Assembly (NCBI RefSeq): GCF_016900875.1
Contig: NZ_JAFEUM010000002.1
Span: 1 to 64,000 of the forward strand
Direction: 5' to 3'
Length of the DNA: 64,000 bases
Source: Vibrio ulleungensis
GTDB lineage: Bacteria; Pseudomonadota; Gammaproteobacteria; Enterobacterales; Vibrionaceae
A program made the position numbers and the translations under genes. Below the pieces are notes generated by a model that saw only the letters and a list, made by a program, of their open reading frames with translations, ran no database searches and was not told the DNA's origin. Each line of letters starts with the position of its first letter. Within the stretch, counting starts at the first letter, position 1. Shown here piece by piece: positions 9,710 through 18,334 of the stretch.

Positions 9710-10459
9710 TTAGTGGTGCAATATTTGACTCAAGAAGTTTTGGGTCCGATCAGACTGAGGATTTTCAAAGAAATCTACCGGGTTGTTTTCTTCGATGATC
9801 TCGCCCGCATCCATAAATATCACGCGGTCAGCGACCTCTTTTGCAAAACCCATCTCGTGCGTTACACACAGCATAGTCATGCCTTCTTCCGCAAGCTCAA
9901 CCATTACGTCCAACACTTCGCGAACCATCTCAGGGTCGAGCGCAGAAGTAGGCTCATCAAACAGCATTACTTGTGGACTCATACAAAGTGAGCGAGCGAT
10001 GGCAACCCGTTGCTGCTGACCACCCGATAATTGACCTGGGTATTTGTCCGCTTGATCCGGGATTTTAACACGCTCTAAGTATTTCATAGCAACGGCTTCA
10101 GCTTCTTCCTTTGGCATTTTCTTCACCCAAATTGGTGCTAAGGTGCAGTTTTCCAACACCGTTAAATGCGGGAAAAGGTTAAAGTGCTGAAAACACATTC
10201 CGACTTCTCTGCGAACCGCTTCGATATTTTTAAGATCTTCAGTAAGCTCAGTGCCCGAAACCATAATGTGGCCTTTCTGATGCTCTTCTAAGCGGTTAAT
10301 ACAGCGGATCATGGTCGATTTACCCGAACCTGATGGGCCACATATAACGATTTTTTCGCCTTTTTTAACATTAAGATTAATGTTCTTTAGTACGTGAAAC
10401 TCGCCGTACCATTTGTTCATATCCTGTAACTGGATCATGTACTCTTGTTCAGTTGTCAT
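9710..10459 (-). CDS. aapP: Amino-acid ABC transporter ATP-binding protein (AapP-like)
   Basis: A polar-amino-acid-type ABC ATPase of 249 residues. Visible motifs are Walker A GPSGSGKS, the ABC signature LSGGQQQR, Walker B VMLFDEP and the switch histidine in CVTHEMGFA. It energises import through the two permeases encoded immediately upstream. The ATG is preceded by AAGGAC. It is the last gene of the four-gene aapJ-aapQ-aapM-aapP unit and lies 21 bp after aapM. Family members of this size and order transport a broad range of L-amino acids; the exact substrate cannot be read from sequence. Confidence 0.9.
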   Translation of the reverse strand: MTTEQEYMIQLQDMNKWYGEFHVLKNINLNVKKGEKIVICGPSGSGKSTMIRCINRLEEHQKGHIMVSGTELTEDLKNIEAVRREVGMCFQHFNLFPHLTVLENCTLAPIWVKKMPKEEAEAVAMKYLERVKIPDQADKYPGQLSGGQQQRVAIARSLCMSPQVMLFDEPTSALDPEMVREVLDVMVELAEEGMTMLCVTHEMGFAKEVADRVIFMDAGEIIEENNPVDFFENPQSDRTQNFLSQILHH

Positions 10460-10480
10460 AATACGTCCTTGACTAAATTC

Positions 10481-11578
10481 TTATCGCTTGTGACCAGTAT
10501 GAAGCTTGTTTTCGAGCCAGATAGAGTATCTTGACATACCAAAACAAAATACCCAAAACACTAGCGCGACAAATACATAACTTTCGATTGCAAAACCTAA
10601 CCATTCGGGGTCAGTGTTGGCTGATTGACCAATACCCAGCACGTCAAACATACCGATGATCAACACCAAGCTAGTGTCTTTAAACAAGCCAATAAAAGTA
10701 TTTACAATCGATGGAATGGTGATTTTTAAAGCTTGCGGCAGAATAATCAGACGCATTTTTTGCCAGTAGCTTAATCCTAAAGCGTCAGCCGCTTCATATT
10801 GGCCACTAGGAATAGCTTGTAAACCACCACGAATAACCTCAGCCATATAGGCAGCACTAAAGAGTACTACACCAACTAGGGCGCGGATCAGTTTGTCTGT
10901 TTCCATACCTTCCGATAGAAAGAGCGGAAGCATTACCGATGCCATAAACAATACAGTGATCAGTGGAACGCCACGCCAAACTTCGATGTAGACGGTACAC
11001 ATGCTGCGAATAATAGGCATTTCGGAACGACGGCCAAGGGCGAGAAATACACCAATAGGCAGTGATACAACGATACCGATTAAAGCAATGATTAGTGTTA
11101 CTAGTAAGCCACCCCATTTGTGGGTTTCAACCACTTCTAGCCCAAATACGCCGCCATATAATAAAATGGCAATTAGAAATGGGTACACGTTTACAAAAAA
11201 TAACCATATCCAAGTGCGTTTTGGGGTCTTTTCCCACATCAGTGCTGCGACAAAAATCGCAAGCGTTGCATAGAAAAGGCGAGGGCGCCACAGCTCAGCT
11301 TCTGGGTAGAAGCCATACATAAACTGTTCCCAGCGCACGCTAATAAACACCCAACATGCCCCTGCACTGGTACAGTCATCGCGTGTTGTGCCAATCCAAT
11401 CAGCGTTAACAAATGCCCAGTCAACAATAGACAACACCATCGATAGGACTAGGTAGCCGAGAATCAAGCTCACAATGGAGTTGATAGGGCCGTTAAATAA
11501 ATTTTTACGCAACCATCCTACAACACCTACAGAGTTTGTTGGTGGTGGCAGGTCTGGTTGAAATTGATGTATGCTCAT
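10481..11578 (-). CDS. aapM: Amino-acid ABC transporter permease (AapM-like)
   Basis: A 365-residue HisM-type permease with several N-terminal membrane helices before the conserved transport domain. The EAA loop (YEAADALGLSYWQKMRLIILPQA) contacts the ATPase. The long N-terminal extension, with a cysteine-containing periplasmic loop, is typical of the Aap/Bzt subfamily and absent from the shorter His/Gln permeases. It pairs with the next permease to form the membrane channel. It lies 12 bp after aapQ, consistent with cotranscription. Confidence 0.88.
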   Translation of the reverse strand: MSIHQFQPDLPPPTNSVGVVGWLRKNLFNGPINSIVSLILGYLVLSMVLSIVDWAFVNADWIGTTRDDCTSAGACWVFISVRWEQFMYGFYPEAELWRPRLFYATLAIFVAALMWEKTPKRTWIWLFFVNVYPFLIAILLYGGVFGLEVVETHKWGGLLVTLIIALIGIVVSLPIGVFLALGRRSEMPIIRSMCTVYIEVWRGVPLITVLFMASVMLPLFLSEGMETDKLIRALVGVVLFSAAYMAEVIRGGLQAIPSGQYEAADALGLSYWQKMRLIILPQALKITIPSIVNTFIGLFKDTSLVLIIGMFDVLGIGQSANTDPEWLGFAIESYVFVALVFWVFCFGMSRYSIWLENKLHTGHKR

Positions 11579-11590
11579 CTGTTATCCCTC

Positions 11591-12793
11591 TTATCTCTCA
11601 ACCAAGGCAACTTTCTTGTTGTAGTAGTTCATTAACGCCGACGTTACCAAGCTTAGTGTTAGGTAAACACCCATGGTCATTGCAATAATTTCAATGGCTT
11701 GTCCTGTCTGGTTAAGGGTTGTTCCAGCAAATACTGACACCAAATCTGGGTACCCAATCGCCATAGCAAGCGACGAGTTTTTGGTTAAGTTAAGGTATTG
11801 ACTGGTGAGTGGCGGGATAATTATTCGCATTGCCTGTGGAATAATAACCAATTTTAGCGTGCGAGTTCTTGGCAATCCTAGTGACATTGCTGCTTCAGTT
11901 TGGCCATGGCTAACTGCATTGATGCCTGAACGTACGATCTCAGCAATAAATGACGCCGTGTAGATACTTAACGCCAGTGTTAGGGCGGCTAGCTCAGGAA
12001 TAATGCTAATCCCCCCTCTGAAGTTAAAGCCTTTAAGCACTGGCATCTCAGCGCTAATGGGCATACCTGTTGCGAAATAAGCAATCAGAGGAAGACCGAC
12101 AATTAGACCAAGACTAATACTGGCGACAGGAGTTTGTTGCCCAGTTAAGCTCTGCTTATTACGAGCCCAAACATACAACACGATTGATGCAATGACTGCG
12201 GCTACAAAAGCGGCGATGACAACGCCACTTCCTGGCTCAAACACTGGAGCAGGGAAGTAAAGACCACGGACATTTAGGAACACCGCTTCACCCAAGCTCA
12301 TACTCTCTCTTGGCGACGGCAATGCTTGCAATACCGCAAAATACCAGAAGAAAATTTGAAGAAGCAGTGGGATATTACGAAAAATTTCGATATAAACGGC
12401 AGCCAAACGACTGACTAACCAGTTAGACGATAAACGTGCAATACCGACCGTAAAACCAAGTATTGTAGCGAAAAAGATACCCAATACTGACACTAAAGCC
12501 GTATTGAGCAAACCTACGATAAAGGTTCTACCGTAGCTGAAGGTTTCGTCGTATTCGACAAGCGTTAGACCGATGCCAAAGCCTGCCTCCTGATCTAAAA
12601 ATCCAAAACCGGTAGAGATCCCGCGAGAATCTAAATTACTCAGAGCATTGTTTACAATGGTGTAAAAAAATAGGCCGAGCAAGAAGATGGCAATGACCTG
12701 AAAGGCGACCGAGCGGAAGGTTGGATTATAAAGCAGGTTTGTGTTTTTAGGCGGTGCGCTGCGATCCGCCGCATCTGAAGAGTTAGGATTCAT
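11591..12793 (-). CDS. aapQ: Amino-acid ABC transporter permease (AapQ-like)
   Basis: A 400-residue permease of the same family as its downstream neighbour, with about eight membrane segments. The EAA-type loop near the C terminus contains EAAMSLGLPRTRTLKLVIIPQA. A long periplasmic insert between helices (roughly residues 160-240) matches AapQ/BztB-type proteins, whose usual length is also about 400. It forms the heteromeric channel with AapM. Its start is 75 bp downstream of aapJ, beyond a hairpin that probably lowers permease expression relative to the binding protein. Confidence 0.88.
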   Translation of the reverse strand: MNPNSSDAADRSAPPKNTNLLYNPTFRSVAFQVIAIFLLGLFFYTIVNNALSNLDSRGISTGFGFLDQEAGFGIGLTLVEYDETFSYGRTFIVGLLNTALVSVLGIFFATILGFTVGIARLSSNWLVSRLAAVYIEIFRNIPLLLQIFFWYFAVLQALPSPRESMSLGEAVFLNVRGLYFPAPVFEPGSGVVIAAFVAAVIASIVLYVWARNKQSLTGQQTPVASISLGLIVGLPLIAYFATGMPISAEMPVLKGFNFRGGISIIPELAALTLALSIYTASFIAEIVRSGINAVSHGQTEAAMSLGLPRTRTLKLVIIPQAMRIIIPPLTSQYLNLTKNSSLAMAIGYPDLVSVFAGTTLNQTGQAIEIIAMTMGVYLTLSLVTSALMNYYNKKVALVER

Positions 12794-12822
12794 ACAACTA
12801 TAACCTCAAATCCATGTAAGGG

Positions 12823-12844
12823 AAAAAGGGCGGTTTCCCGCCCT
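12823..12844 (-). terminator. Intra-operon terminator/attenuator between aapJ and aapQ
   Basis: A GC-rich 7-bp stem (12827-12833 with 12838-12844), 4-nt loop, followed on the minus strand by five U. Its place right after the binding-protein gene suggests partial termination, giving excess AapJ over the permease complex. Confidence 0.75.
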
Positions 12845-12868
12845 AGTGTTATTATTTTTAGATTCCCA

Positions 12869-13897
12869 TTAACGCAATGGAGGAGCGTACATGAAGCCAC
12901 CAGCATTCCACAGTGCGTTTACACCGCGAGAAATTTGAAGTGGTGAACCTGTACCAACCGTACGTTCAAAGCTTTCACCGTAGTTACCAACTTGTTTGAT
13001 GACTTGGTAACCCCAATCATCAGCGATACCTAGAGCCGTACCTTTAGGACCGTCAACACCTAAGATACGCTTAACGTTTGGATCGTTTGACTTAAGCATT
13101 TCGTCAGCGTTCTTTGAAGTGATGCCGTATTCTTCAGCATTGATCATCGCGTTTAGCGTCCATTTTGCAACGTTAAACCACTTGTCATCACCTTGACGTA
13201 CTACCGGGCCTAGAGGCTCTTTAGAGATGATCTCTGGAAGTACTACTGCTGAGCTTGGATCTTTAAGGTTTAAGCGAAGTGCGTACAGACCAGATTGGTC
13301 AGTCGTTAGTACGTCACAACGACCGCTGTCGAATCCTGCAGACGTTTGAGCAGCAGTATCAAATACTACTGGCTTGTATTCCATGCCTTGTGCACGGAAG
13401 TAGTCAGCAAGGTTAAGCTCGGTTGTTGTACCAGACTGAACACATACTGCGGCGCCATCTAGCTCTGTTGCTGAAGAAAGACCAAGCTCTTTCTTAACCA
13501 TGAAGCCTTGACCATCGTAGTAGTTTACACCTACGAAGTTTAGACCTAGAGCGGTATCGCGATGCAGTGTCCACGTAGTGTTACGTGACAATACGTCGAT
13601 TTCACCTGATTGAAGCGCAGTGAAACGTTCTTTCGCTGTTAGTGGAACATACTTAACTTTAGTCTTGTCGCCTAGTACTGCTGCGGCTAGAGCCTGGCAA
13701 TATTCAACGTCAATGCCTTCCCATTCACCTTTAGAGTTTGGGTTAGAAAAGCCTGGAAGACCGGTACTTACGCCACACGTAAGTGCGCCAGATTCTTTAA
13801 CTTTGTCTAGAGTGCTATCGGCAGCAAAAGCGCTGTTAGACATAACAGCAGCTGATGCAGCAACAACTGAAGCTAGAATGGTGAGTTTATTGGCCAT
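12869..13897 (-). CDS. aapJ: Periplasmic amino-acid-binding protein (AapJ-like)
   Basis: A 342-residue solute-binding protein of ABC family 3. The start at 13897 is preferred because GGAAGG lies five bases before it and a typical signal peptide follows (ANKLTILASVV... ending AFA-ADS, cleavage near residue 26); a longer frame from 13921 has neither. Motifs such as GVSTGLPGFSNP and the DVLSRNTTWTLHRD hinge region match general L-amino-acid binding proteins (AapJ/BztA). It captures amino acids in the periplasm for AapQM. As first gene of the operon it is read from the long intergenic region that it shares with the siroheme-synthase-like gene. Confidence 0.9.
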   Translation of the reverse strand: MANKLTILASVVAASAAVMSNSAFAADSTLDKVKESGALTCGVSTGLPGFSNPNSKGEWEGIDVEYCQALAAAVLGDKTKVKYVPLTAKERFTALQSGEIDVLSRNTTWTLHRDTALGLNFVGVNYYDGQGFMVKKELGLSSATELDGAAVCVQSGTTTELNLADYFRAQGMEYKPVVFDTAAQTSAGFDSGRCDVLTTDQSGLYALRLNLKDPSSAVVLPEIISKEPLGPVVRQGDDKWFNVAKWTLNAMINAEEYGITSKNADEMLKSNDPNVKRILGVDGPKGTALGIADDWGYQVIKQVGNYGESFERTVGTGSPLQISRGVNALWNAGGFMYAPPLR

Positions 13898-14349
13898 TGT
13901 ATCCTTCCTGTTATTTTCCATGATGATTCAGTAAATTACTGAAATAACGTTCTACATGTTGTGTATGCAAATGTTTGTTAGTGATCCATTTCTATGCAAG
14001 ATAAAAACCAATCATTTAAAAAACTAGATTAGGATTGTTGATTACACAAATTGTTAATTTAAAATGATTTTATGTATCTACCTAAGCTATGCACTCTTAG
14101 AATGCAGAAATGTTGCGCTCATGTAAATAGTGCAACGTGCATGTTAATAGTGCAGATCGACGTTAATCTTATCTTTAGTTAGTTAGCTGGTCTTTTGAGT
14201 TGGCTTTATGGCTTAAATGCAGTTTTAAATATTGATTTTGATAATAATTTCACACTAATAAACTAGTAATTTGAGAATTATGGAAAGCGGACAACCCTTT
14301 GTTGCACTACTTTGGTGAGTCACGCCAATTCTTAGGTTAAGGAGACCGT
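13898..14349. promoter_or_regulatory. Divergent control region, aapJ / siroheme-synthase-like gene
   Basis: A 452-bp AT-rich non-coding stretch between two divergent genes. It must hold promoters in both directions, but I could not assign confident -35/-10 pairs. The visible structure is a direct repeat at 14120-14159 (two 20-bp units). An AAGGAGA ribosome-binding site for the plus-strand gene lies at its right end. Confidence 0.5.
14120..14159. repeat. Tandem 20-bp direct repeat, possible operator
   Basis: CATGTAAATAGTGCA at 14120-14134 recurs at 14140-14154 with a single A-to-T change. The 20-bp period puts both on similar helix faces (about two turns). GTTGC just to the left and GCAAC inside the first unit form a small inverted repeat. 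No regulator is assigned. Confidence 0.45.
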
Positions 14350-15297
14350 ATGCAGTACTTTCCTCTATTTTTTGATCTTAATCACAAGCCTGTGACCGTA
14401 ATTGGGGGGGGGGACGTTGCGTGTCGGAAAATAGAGCCTTTACTCAAATGTGGTGCTGAGGTGACGTTAATTGCCCCACAAATTCACCCAGATCTGCAGC
14501 GATTGGCTGAGCAAAAACAGTTAACTTGGATACAATCTAACTATCATAAATCCTTGATTGAAAATCCAGTTCAGATTTGGGCAACCACCAATCAGCCGCA
14601 GGTTAATCGACAAGTGTATGCTGATGCAAAATCGTTAAGGATTATGGTCAATGTTGTTGATGACAAACCGTATTGCGACTTTATTACCCCTTCGATGATT
14701 GAACGAGGGTCGATTCAGCTCGCGATTAGCTCTGGTGGAGCATCACCGGTATTAATTCGCAATGTGCGTAAAAATTTAGAAGCGGTGTTACCGCAAAACC
14801 TCGCGCTGCTTGCTCAATTTGCGAAACATAAAAGGGATTGGGTGAAATCAAATTATGCGACGGTAGAGAGTCGACGACATTTTTGGGAGGCCTTTTTCGA
14901 TCTCTCAGAAGTGAATCGTGCTACAAGTGAAGAGCAGCTTGAAACTGCGCTACAGAAATGTCACGACAACCTTCAGCCACGGAAATCTCGGGTCATTGTC
15001 GTAGAGTGGGGCGAGGACATTGAATTGTTGTCACTAAAAGCCGCTAGATTAATGCAGTTGGCTGATGTTGTTTATAGTCAGCCAGACCTACCTAGTGAGT
15101 ATTTGGACATGTCTCGTCGTGATGCCGATAAAAAGAGCTTTTCGACTCTCCGAGATTATCACTTGCTGCTTGATACACTTGAGGCAAAAGATGGTAGCGA
15201 AGGGCTGATCCACGTGTTGTTCGTTGCCAGCAACAGCCGTGAGACTTACCAACCGTCGTCGAATCTCGTGGAATACGTTTTTTACGCAAAACACTAA
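14350..15297 (+). CDS. Siroheme synthase-like precorrin-2 dehydrogenase with vestigial methyltransferase tail
   Basis: The N-terminal about 200 residues match the CysG(A)/Met8p fold: an NAD-binding Rossmann loop VTVIGGGDVACRK, then ATTNQPQVN, VNVVDDKPYCDF and ISSGGASPVLIR, which bind and oxidise precorrin-2 to sirohydrochlorin and insert iron. From about residue 217 the sequence resembles only the first part of the SUMT (CysG-B) domain (LLSLKAARLMQLADVV, then SRRDADK). The SAM-binding GAGPGD loop is replaced by VEWGEDIE, and the catalytic remainder is missing. Total length is 315 against about 457 for full CysG. A separate uroporphyrinogen methyltransferase must exist elsewhere. The Rossmann glycines are encoded by a run of ten G. 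A good AAGGAGA site supports the start. Confidence 0.85.
   Translation: MQYFPLFFDLNHKPVTVIGGGDVACRKIEPLLKCGAEVTLIAPQIHPDLQRLAEQKQLTWIQSNYHKSLIENPVQIWATTNQPQVNRQVYADAKSLRIMVNVVDDKPYCDFITPSMIERGSIQLAISSGGASPVLIRNVRKNLEAVLPQNLALLAQFAKHKRDWVKSNYATVESRRHFWEAFFDLSEVNRATSEEQLETALQKCHDNLQPRKSRVIVVEWGEDIELLSLKAARLMQLADVVYSQPDLPSEYLDMSRRDADKKSFSTLRDYHLLLDTLEAKDGSEGLIHVLFVASNSRETYQPSSNLVEYVFYAKH
14404..14413 (+). repeat. Poly-G tract (G10) inside the NAD-binding motif codons
   Basis: Ten consecutive G encode the glycines of VIGGGD about 18 codons into the gene. Slippage by one base would truncate the protein early. Confidence 0.9.
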
Positions 15298-15300
15298 CAA

Positions 15301-15325
15301 AAAAAGCCGGTCAAATGACCGGCTT
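15301..15325 (-). terminator. Terminator downstream of yajQ (convergent pair)
   Basis: A 10-bp stem (15304-15313 with 15316-15325). A seven-A run on the plus strand gives a U tract for minus-strand transcripts. It lies between two converging genes. Confidence 0.8.
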
Positions 15326-15353
15326 AACTTCATATATTTTTTGATTAACTATG

Positions 15354-15836
15354 TTAGTCGCGAAAGTTATCGAACTGAAATGGCTGACCAAGGTCGGCTC
15401 CGCGTACTAGCGCCATTGTTGCCTGTAAGTCATCACGTTTTTTTCCAGTCACGCGCACTTTTTCACCCTGAATAGCCGCTTGAACTTTAATCTTCGCGTC
15501 TTTGATGGCTTTAACAACTTTTTTCGCTGTTGGAGTGTCTATACCTTGCTTAAACTCAACAAGTTGACTCCATTTTTTGCCAGACGCTGATGGTTCTTTC
15601 GACTCCATCGCGTTGACGTCAACGCCACGCTTAGTAAGGTTTCCACGTAAGATGTCGCGCATCTGCTTAAGCTGAAAATCGCCTTCAGCGCTAAGCTTTA
15701 CATTGTCGTCGATCTTTTCAAAGCTCGCTTCAACACCACGGAAATCAAAGCGAGTCGAAAGTTCACGGTTGGCGTTGTCGACTGCATTACTCAGTTCAAC
15801 GGTGTCAATTTCAGAAACAATATCAAATGAAGGCAT
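15354..15836 (-). CDS. yajQ: YajQ family nucleotide-binding protein
   Basis: A 160-residue protein of the YajQ family: two ferredoxin-like halves, beginning [22 protein letters not shown] as in E. coli YajQ and ending PFQFDNFRD. Some family members bind cyclic di-GMP, and others were reported as nucleotide- or tRNA-binding; which applies here cannot be decided by reading. It lies 11 bp after aroH on the same strand, so the two are probably cotranscribed, and it has a terminator behind it. Confidence 0.92.
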   Translation of the reverse strand: MPSFDIVSEIDTVELSNAVDNANRELSTRFDFRGVEASFEKIDDNVKLSAEGDFQLKQMRDILRGNLTKRGVDVNAMESKEPSASGKKWSQLVEFKQGIDTPTAKKVVKAIKDAKIKVQAAIQGEKVRVTGKKRDDLQATMALVRGADLGQPFQFDNFRD

Positions 15837-15847
15837 GTTAACTCCTG

Positions 15848-16903
15848 CTATTTTTGAGTGCTTTTTACTGCATCTGCCAAGATATCTAGCATCGCAACGG
15901 TGTTATCCCAGCTCAAACATGGATCAGTGATTGATTTTCCATATTCAAGATTGTCAATGTCCGTCATCGGCTGATTACCTTCTTGTATGAAGCTTTCAGC
16001 CATAATGCCACCAATTTGTGTGCTTCCAGAGCGAATTTGCTGCGCAATATCTTTAGCAACATCAAGCTGTTTATTGTGCTGCTTTTGGCAGTTAGCATGA
16101 CTAAAATCGACCACGACACGTTGCGGAAGATCAAACTCTGCCAACGCTTGGCAAGCGTTCGAAACCGACTCACTATCAAAGTTCGTTCCATTATCGCCAC
16201 CGCGCAGAATCACGTGGCCAAAAGGATTGCCGCTGGTACGATAGACCGTCATGCGGCCAGACTTATCTGGGGAATAAAAGTAGTGAGACGCTTTAGAAGC
16301 GCGCACAGCATCGATAGCGATTTTTACGTTGCCATTGGTGCCATTTTTAAATCCAACCGGGCAGGACAAGGCTGAGGCCATTTCGCGGTGAATTTGAGAC
16401 TCAGTGGTACGTGCACCGATTGCACCCCACGAAATTAGGTCGGTAATGTACTGACCTGTGATCATATCTAGAAATTCTGTGGCTGTTGCAAGACCCAGTT
16501 TATTAATATCAAGTAGCAATTTTCGTGCTTTACTCAATCCTGTTTCTAGCGCATAGGAACCATCAAGATTTGGATCGGTAATTAAACCTTTCCAACCCAC
16601 AACAGTACGAGGCTTCTCGAAGTAGGTGCGCATCACAATGAAGATTTGATCGCGATACTTTTCCTGCAGCCCGTTAAGGCGTGCTGCGTACTCCATTGCG
16701 GCTTCAGTGTCATGGATAGAACAAGGACCGACAATAGCAAGCAAACGTGGGTCTTGACCCGTCAGGATCTGCTCAATAGTTTGGCGAGAGTGCTCTATGT
16801 GCTCGGCCACTTCATTTGTCAGTGGGTGAGTGGCAACAAGTTCACTAGGCGTTGGCATCGGACCTAGTGGCTGTGTGCGAAGTTCATCAGTTTTTAAAGG
16901 CAT
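15848..16903 (-). CDS. aroH: DAHP synthase, AroH (tryptophan-sensitive) type
   Basis: Class I 3-deoxy-7-phosphoheptulonate synthase condenses PEP with erythrose-4-phosphate, the first step of aromatic amino-acid synthesis. Motifs [40 protein letters not shown] and [13 protein letters not shown] are all present. Comparison with the three E. coli isoenzymes as I remember them favours AroH, for example [24 protein letters not shown] and GIMAESF. I start at the ATG at 16903 because TDELRT then aligns with the AroH N terminus. In-frame ATGs at 16921 and 16933 remain possible, and none has a strong ribosome-binding site. It is followed by yajQ and divergent from the PEP-synthase-like gene. Confidence 0.9.
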   Translation of the reverse strand: MPLKTDELRTQPLGPMPTPSELVATHPLTNEVAEHIEHSRQTIEQILTGQDPRLLAIVGPCSIHDTEAAMEYAARLNGLQEKYRDQIFIVMRTYFEKPRTVVGWKGLITDPNLDGSYALETGLSKARKLLLDINKLGLATATEFLDMITGQYITDLISWGAIGARTTESQIHREMASALSCPVGFKNGTNGNVKIAIDAVRASKASHYFYSPDKSGRMTVYRTSGNPFGHVILRGGDNGTNFDSESVSNACQALAEFDLPQRVVVDFSHANCQKQHNKQLDVAKDIAQQIRSGSTQIGGIMAESFIQEGNQPMTDIDNLEYGKSITDPCLSWDNTVAMLDILADAVKSTQK

Positions 16904-17078
16904 TGTTCTAAGCTTTTTCATTTGTGAGCGCATAAGATAGCGGAAAAAGCCGGTGGAATAAACACTTTAACTGTTGCAAGCGGCATAGGTACAAATGTTT
17001 GTCGATTGCCGCTAGGGTTTCGAGTCTGAATACGGTAATCTCGTCGTAACAGATTGAAAATGTAGTAAGGAGCTGACA

Positions 17079-17747
17079 TTGAGCAACCAACAGTCTTGGT
17101 GTAAACCGATCGTACAACCTGAATCAAACGAAAGTGTAGGCAATTGGATCGATATTCCTACATTGCTTAATGAGCAATCCAGTGATTTAGCCACCCAAAT
17201 TGAGAAAATCACAACCCAAATGGCGTCTCTGTCTCAAGAAGAGCCGTTGTACCTGGTCTTTCCCAAAGCCGAGCCTCATGCTGAGCCCCTCTGGGACGCA
17301 TGTTGCACCATTGCCGCTTCGCTTAAGACAACGGGCTATGTACTTAACGTCGTTGTCCCGCATGTTCGCTTAATGAGCGAAGCCGCTTCAGCGATCGATG
17401 CGCTGGCGGCGCATGGTCTCCCTCGTGGGATCCCAGGTTTGAAGGTACTCATGAGTATCAGCTGTGCGGCGTCCGCGTTGGCGTTAAACAAGCTTATTTC
17501 GTATGTTGACGGCGTTGTTGTAGACGTAGAAGAGTTGGGAATGAGCACGTTCGCAACAGCGCAGCTTGATAGTCCAATGCAATCGAGCGCAGTGTTAGAG
17601 CAGTTGGTGTATGACTGTATATTGTCTGCGTCAGAGGCTGGGAAACCTTGTTTTATTGGGCCTTACGGTTTAGTGACGCCGTCACTAAAAGAGCGAGTTA
17701 CTGATAAGAAGTTACGCATATCTGGTGTGATCAACACATTGAAATAA
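17079..17747 (+). CDS. PEP synthase C-terminal-barrel-like protein, catalytic residues lost
   Basis: I know no name for this 222-residue protein. From about residue 88 it follows the C-terminal TIM-barrel of PEP synthase (PpsA): VVPHVRLMSEA (PpsA VPFVRT..EA), AAHGLPRGIPGLKVLMS (ANGLKRG..GL..IMM), SYVDGVVV (HFDGFSI), AQLDSP (GLDRDS) and ASEAGKPCFIGPYG (ARKANKYVGICG). The catalytic Glu, the metal-ligand Asn-Asp pair and the acid/base Cys of PpsA correspond to Ile, Glu-Glu and Gly, so it should not catalyse the PpsA reaction. The swivelling His and ATP-grasp domains are absent. It starts at TTG with AAGGAG before it. In E. coli ppsA-ppsR-aroH are neighbours, so this may be an exapted ppsA remnant. 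It contains a matS site. Confidence 0.7.
   Translation: MSNQQSWCKPIVQPESNESVGNWIDIPTLLNEQSSDLATQIEKITTQMASLSQEEPLYLVFPKAEPHAEPLWDACCTIAASLKTTGYVLNVVVPHVRLMSEAASAIDALAAHGLPRGIPGLKVLMSISCAASALALNKLISYVDGVVVDVEELGMSTFATAQLDSPMQSSAVLEQLVYDCILSASEAGKPCFIGPYGLVTPSLKERVTDKKLRISGVINTLK
17673..17685. promoter_or_regulatory. matS site 1 (MatP-binding)
   Basis: GTGACGCCGTCAC matches the matS consensus GTGACRNYGTCAC perfectly. It lies inside the PpsA-like gene, about 33.6 kb left of dif. Confidence 0.85.
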
Positions 17748-17834
17748 TAAACTTTTGTTAAAAAGTTGTTGTCTTGTTGTGGGTGGAGTAGGATAACTGG
17801 TCTAATCAGTTGTAAATTTCTTAGGGAACCCTAA

Positions 17835-18311
17835 ATGCTGTCTCCACTCACTAAAGCCAATCTTGGTTTACTGGTATTTGCTTTTCGTAAAGTCCCCCTC
17901 ATTTGGATGACACGTCCACGTTTGCTCGCCATTGACGGTGAACAAGTGCAAGTGAAGCTCCCACTCAATCGTCGCAATAAAAATCACCTCAACAGTATGT
18001 ATTTTGGCGCGTTAGCCGTTGGTGCAGATGTAGCCGGTGGCTTTTTAGCGATGCATAAAGCGCACCTGCTGGGCAAAAAAGTCTCGCTGGCATTTAAGTC
18101 GGTACAAGGTGAGTTTTTAAAGCGCCCGGAAGCAGACGCTGTGTTCGTATGTAAAGATGGTGCGTTAATCGACGACATGCTAAACCGAAGCATCGAAACT
18201 GGAGAGCGTATTAATGAAGCGGTAGAGATTTTAGTTTATTGCCCAACGCTGTCTAAAGACGAAATCATGGCCCGTTTCGCGTTGACGTTGTCGGTAAAGG
18301 TTAAGCCTTAA
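17835..18311 (+). CDS. DUF4442 hotdog-fold thioesterase-like protein
   Basis: A 158-residue protein of the DUF4442 family, related to PaaI/YiiD-type hotdog thioesterases. The family core is visible: NRRNKNHLNSMYFGALAVGADVAG, in which the asparagine-histidine region and the helix after it line the active site. The C-terminal strand VEILVYC follows. By family, the likely role is hydrolysis of a fatty-acyl or aryl thioester, but the substrate is unknown. It is preceded by an 87-bp gap after the PpsA-like gene on the same strand, with an AGGGAACC-type ribosome-binding site, and converges on the next gene. Confidence 0.75.
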   Translation: MLSPLTKANLGLLVFAFRKVPLIWMTRPRLLAIDGEQVQVKLPLNRRNKNHLNSMYFGALAVGADVAGGFLAMHKAHLLGKKVSLAFKSVQGEFLKRPEADAVFVCKDGALIDDMLNRSIETGERINEAVEILVYCPTLSKDEIMARFALTLSVKVKP

Positions 18312-18334
18312 TTCTATCGCCCATTTGAGTCGCT

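Noticed and set aside
14112..14136. TTGCGC...GTGCAA in the aapJ region as an NtrC site
   Set aside because: The spacing between half-sites is longer than in the NtrC consensus.
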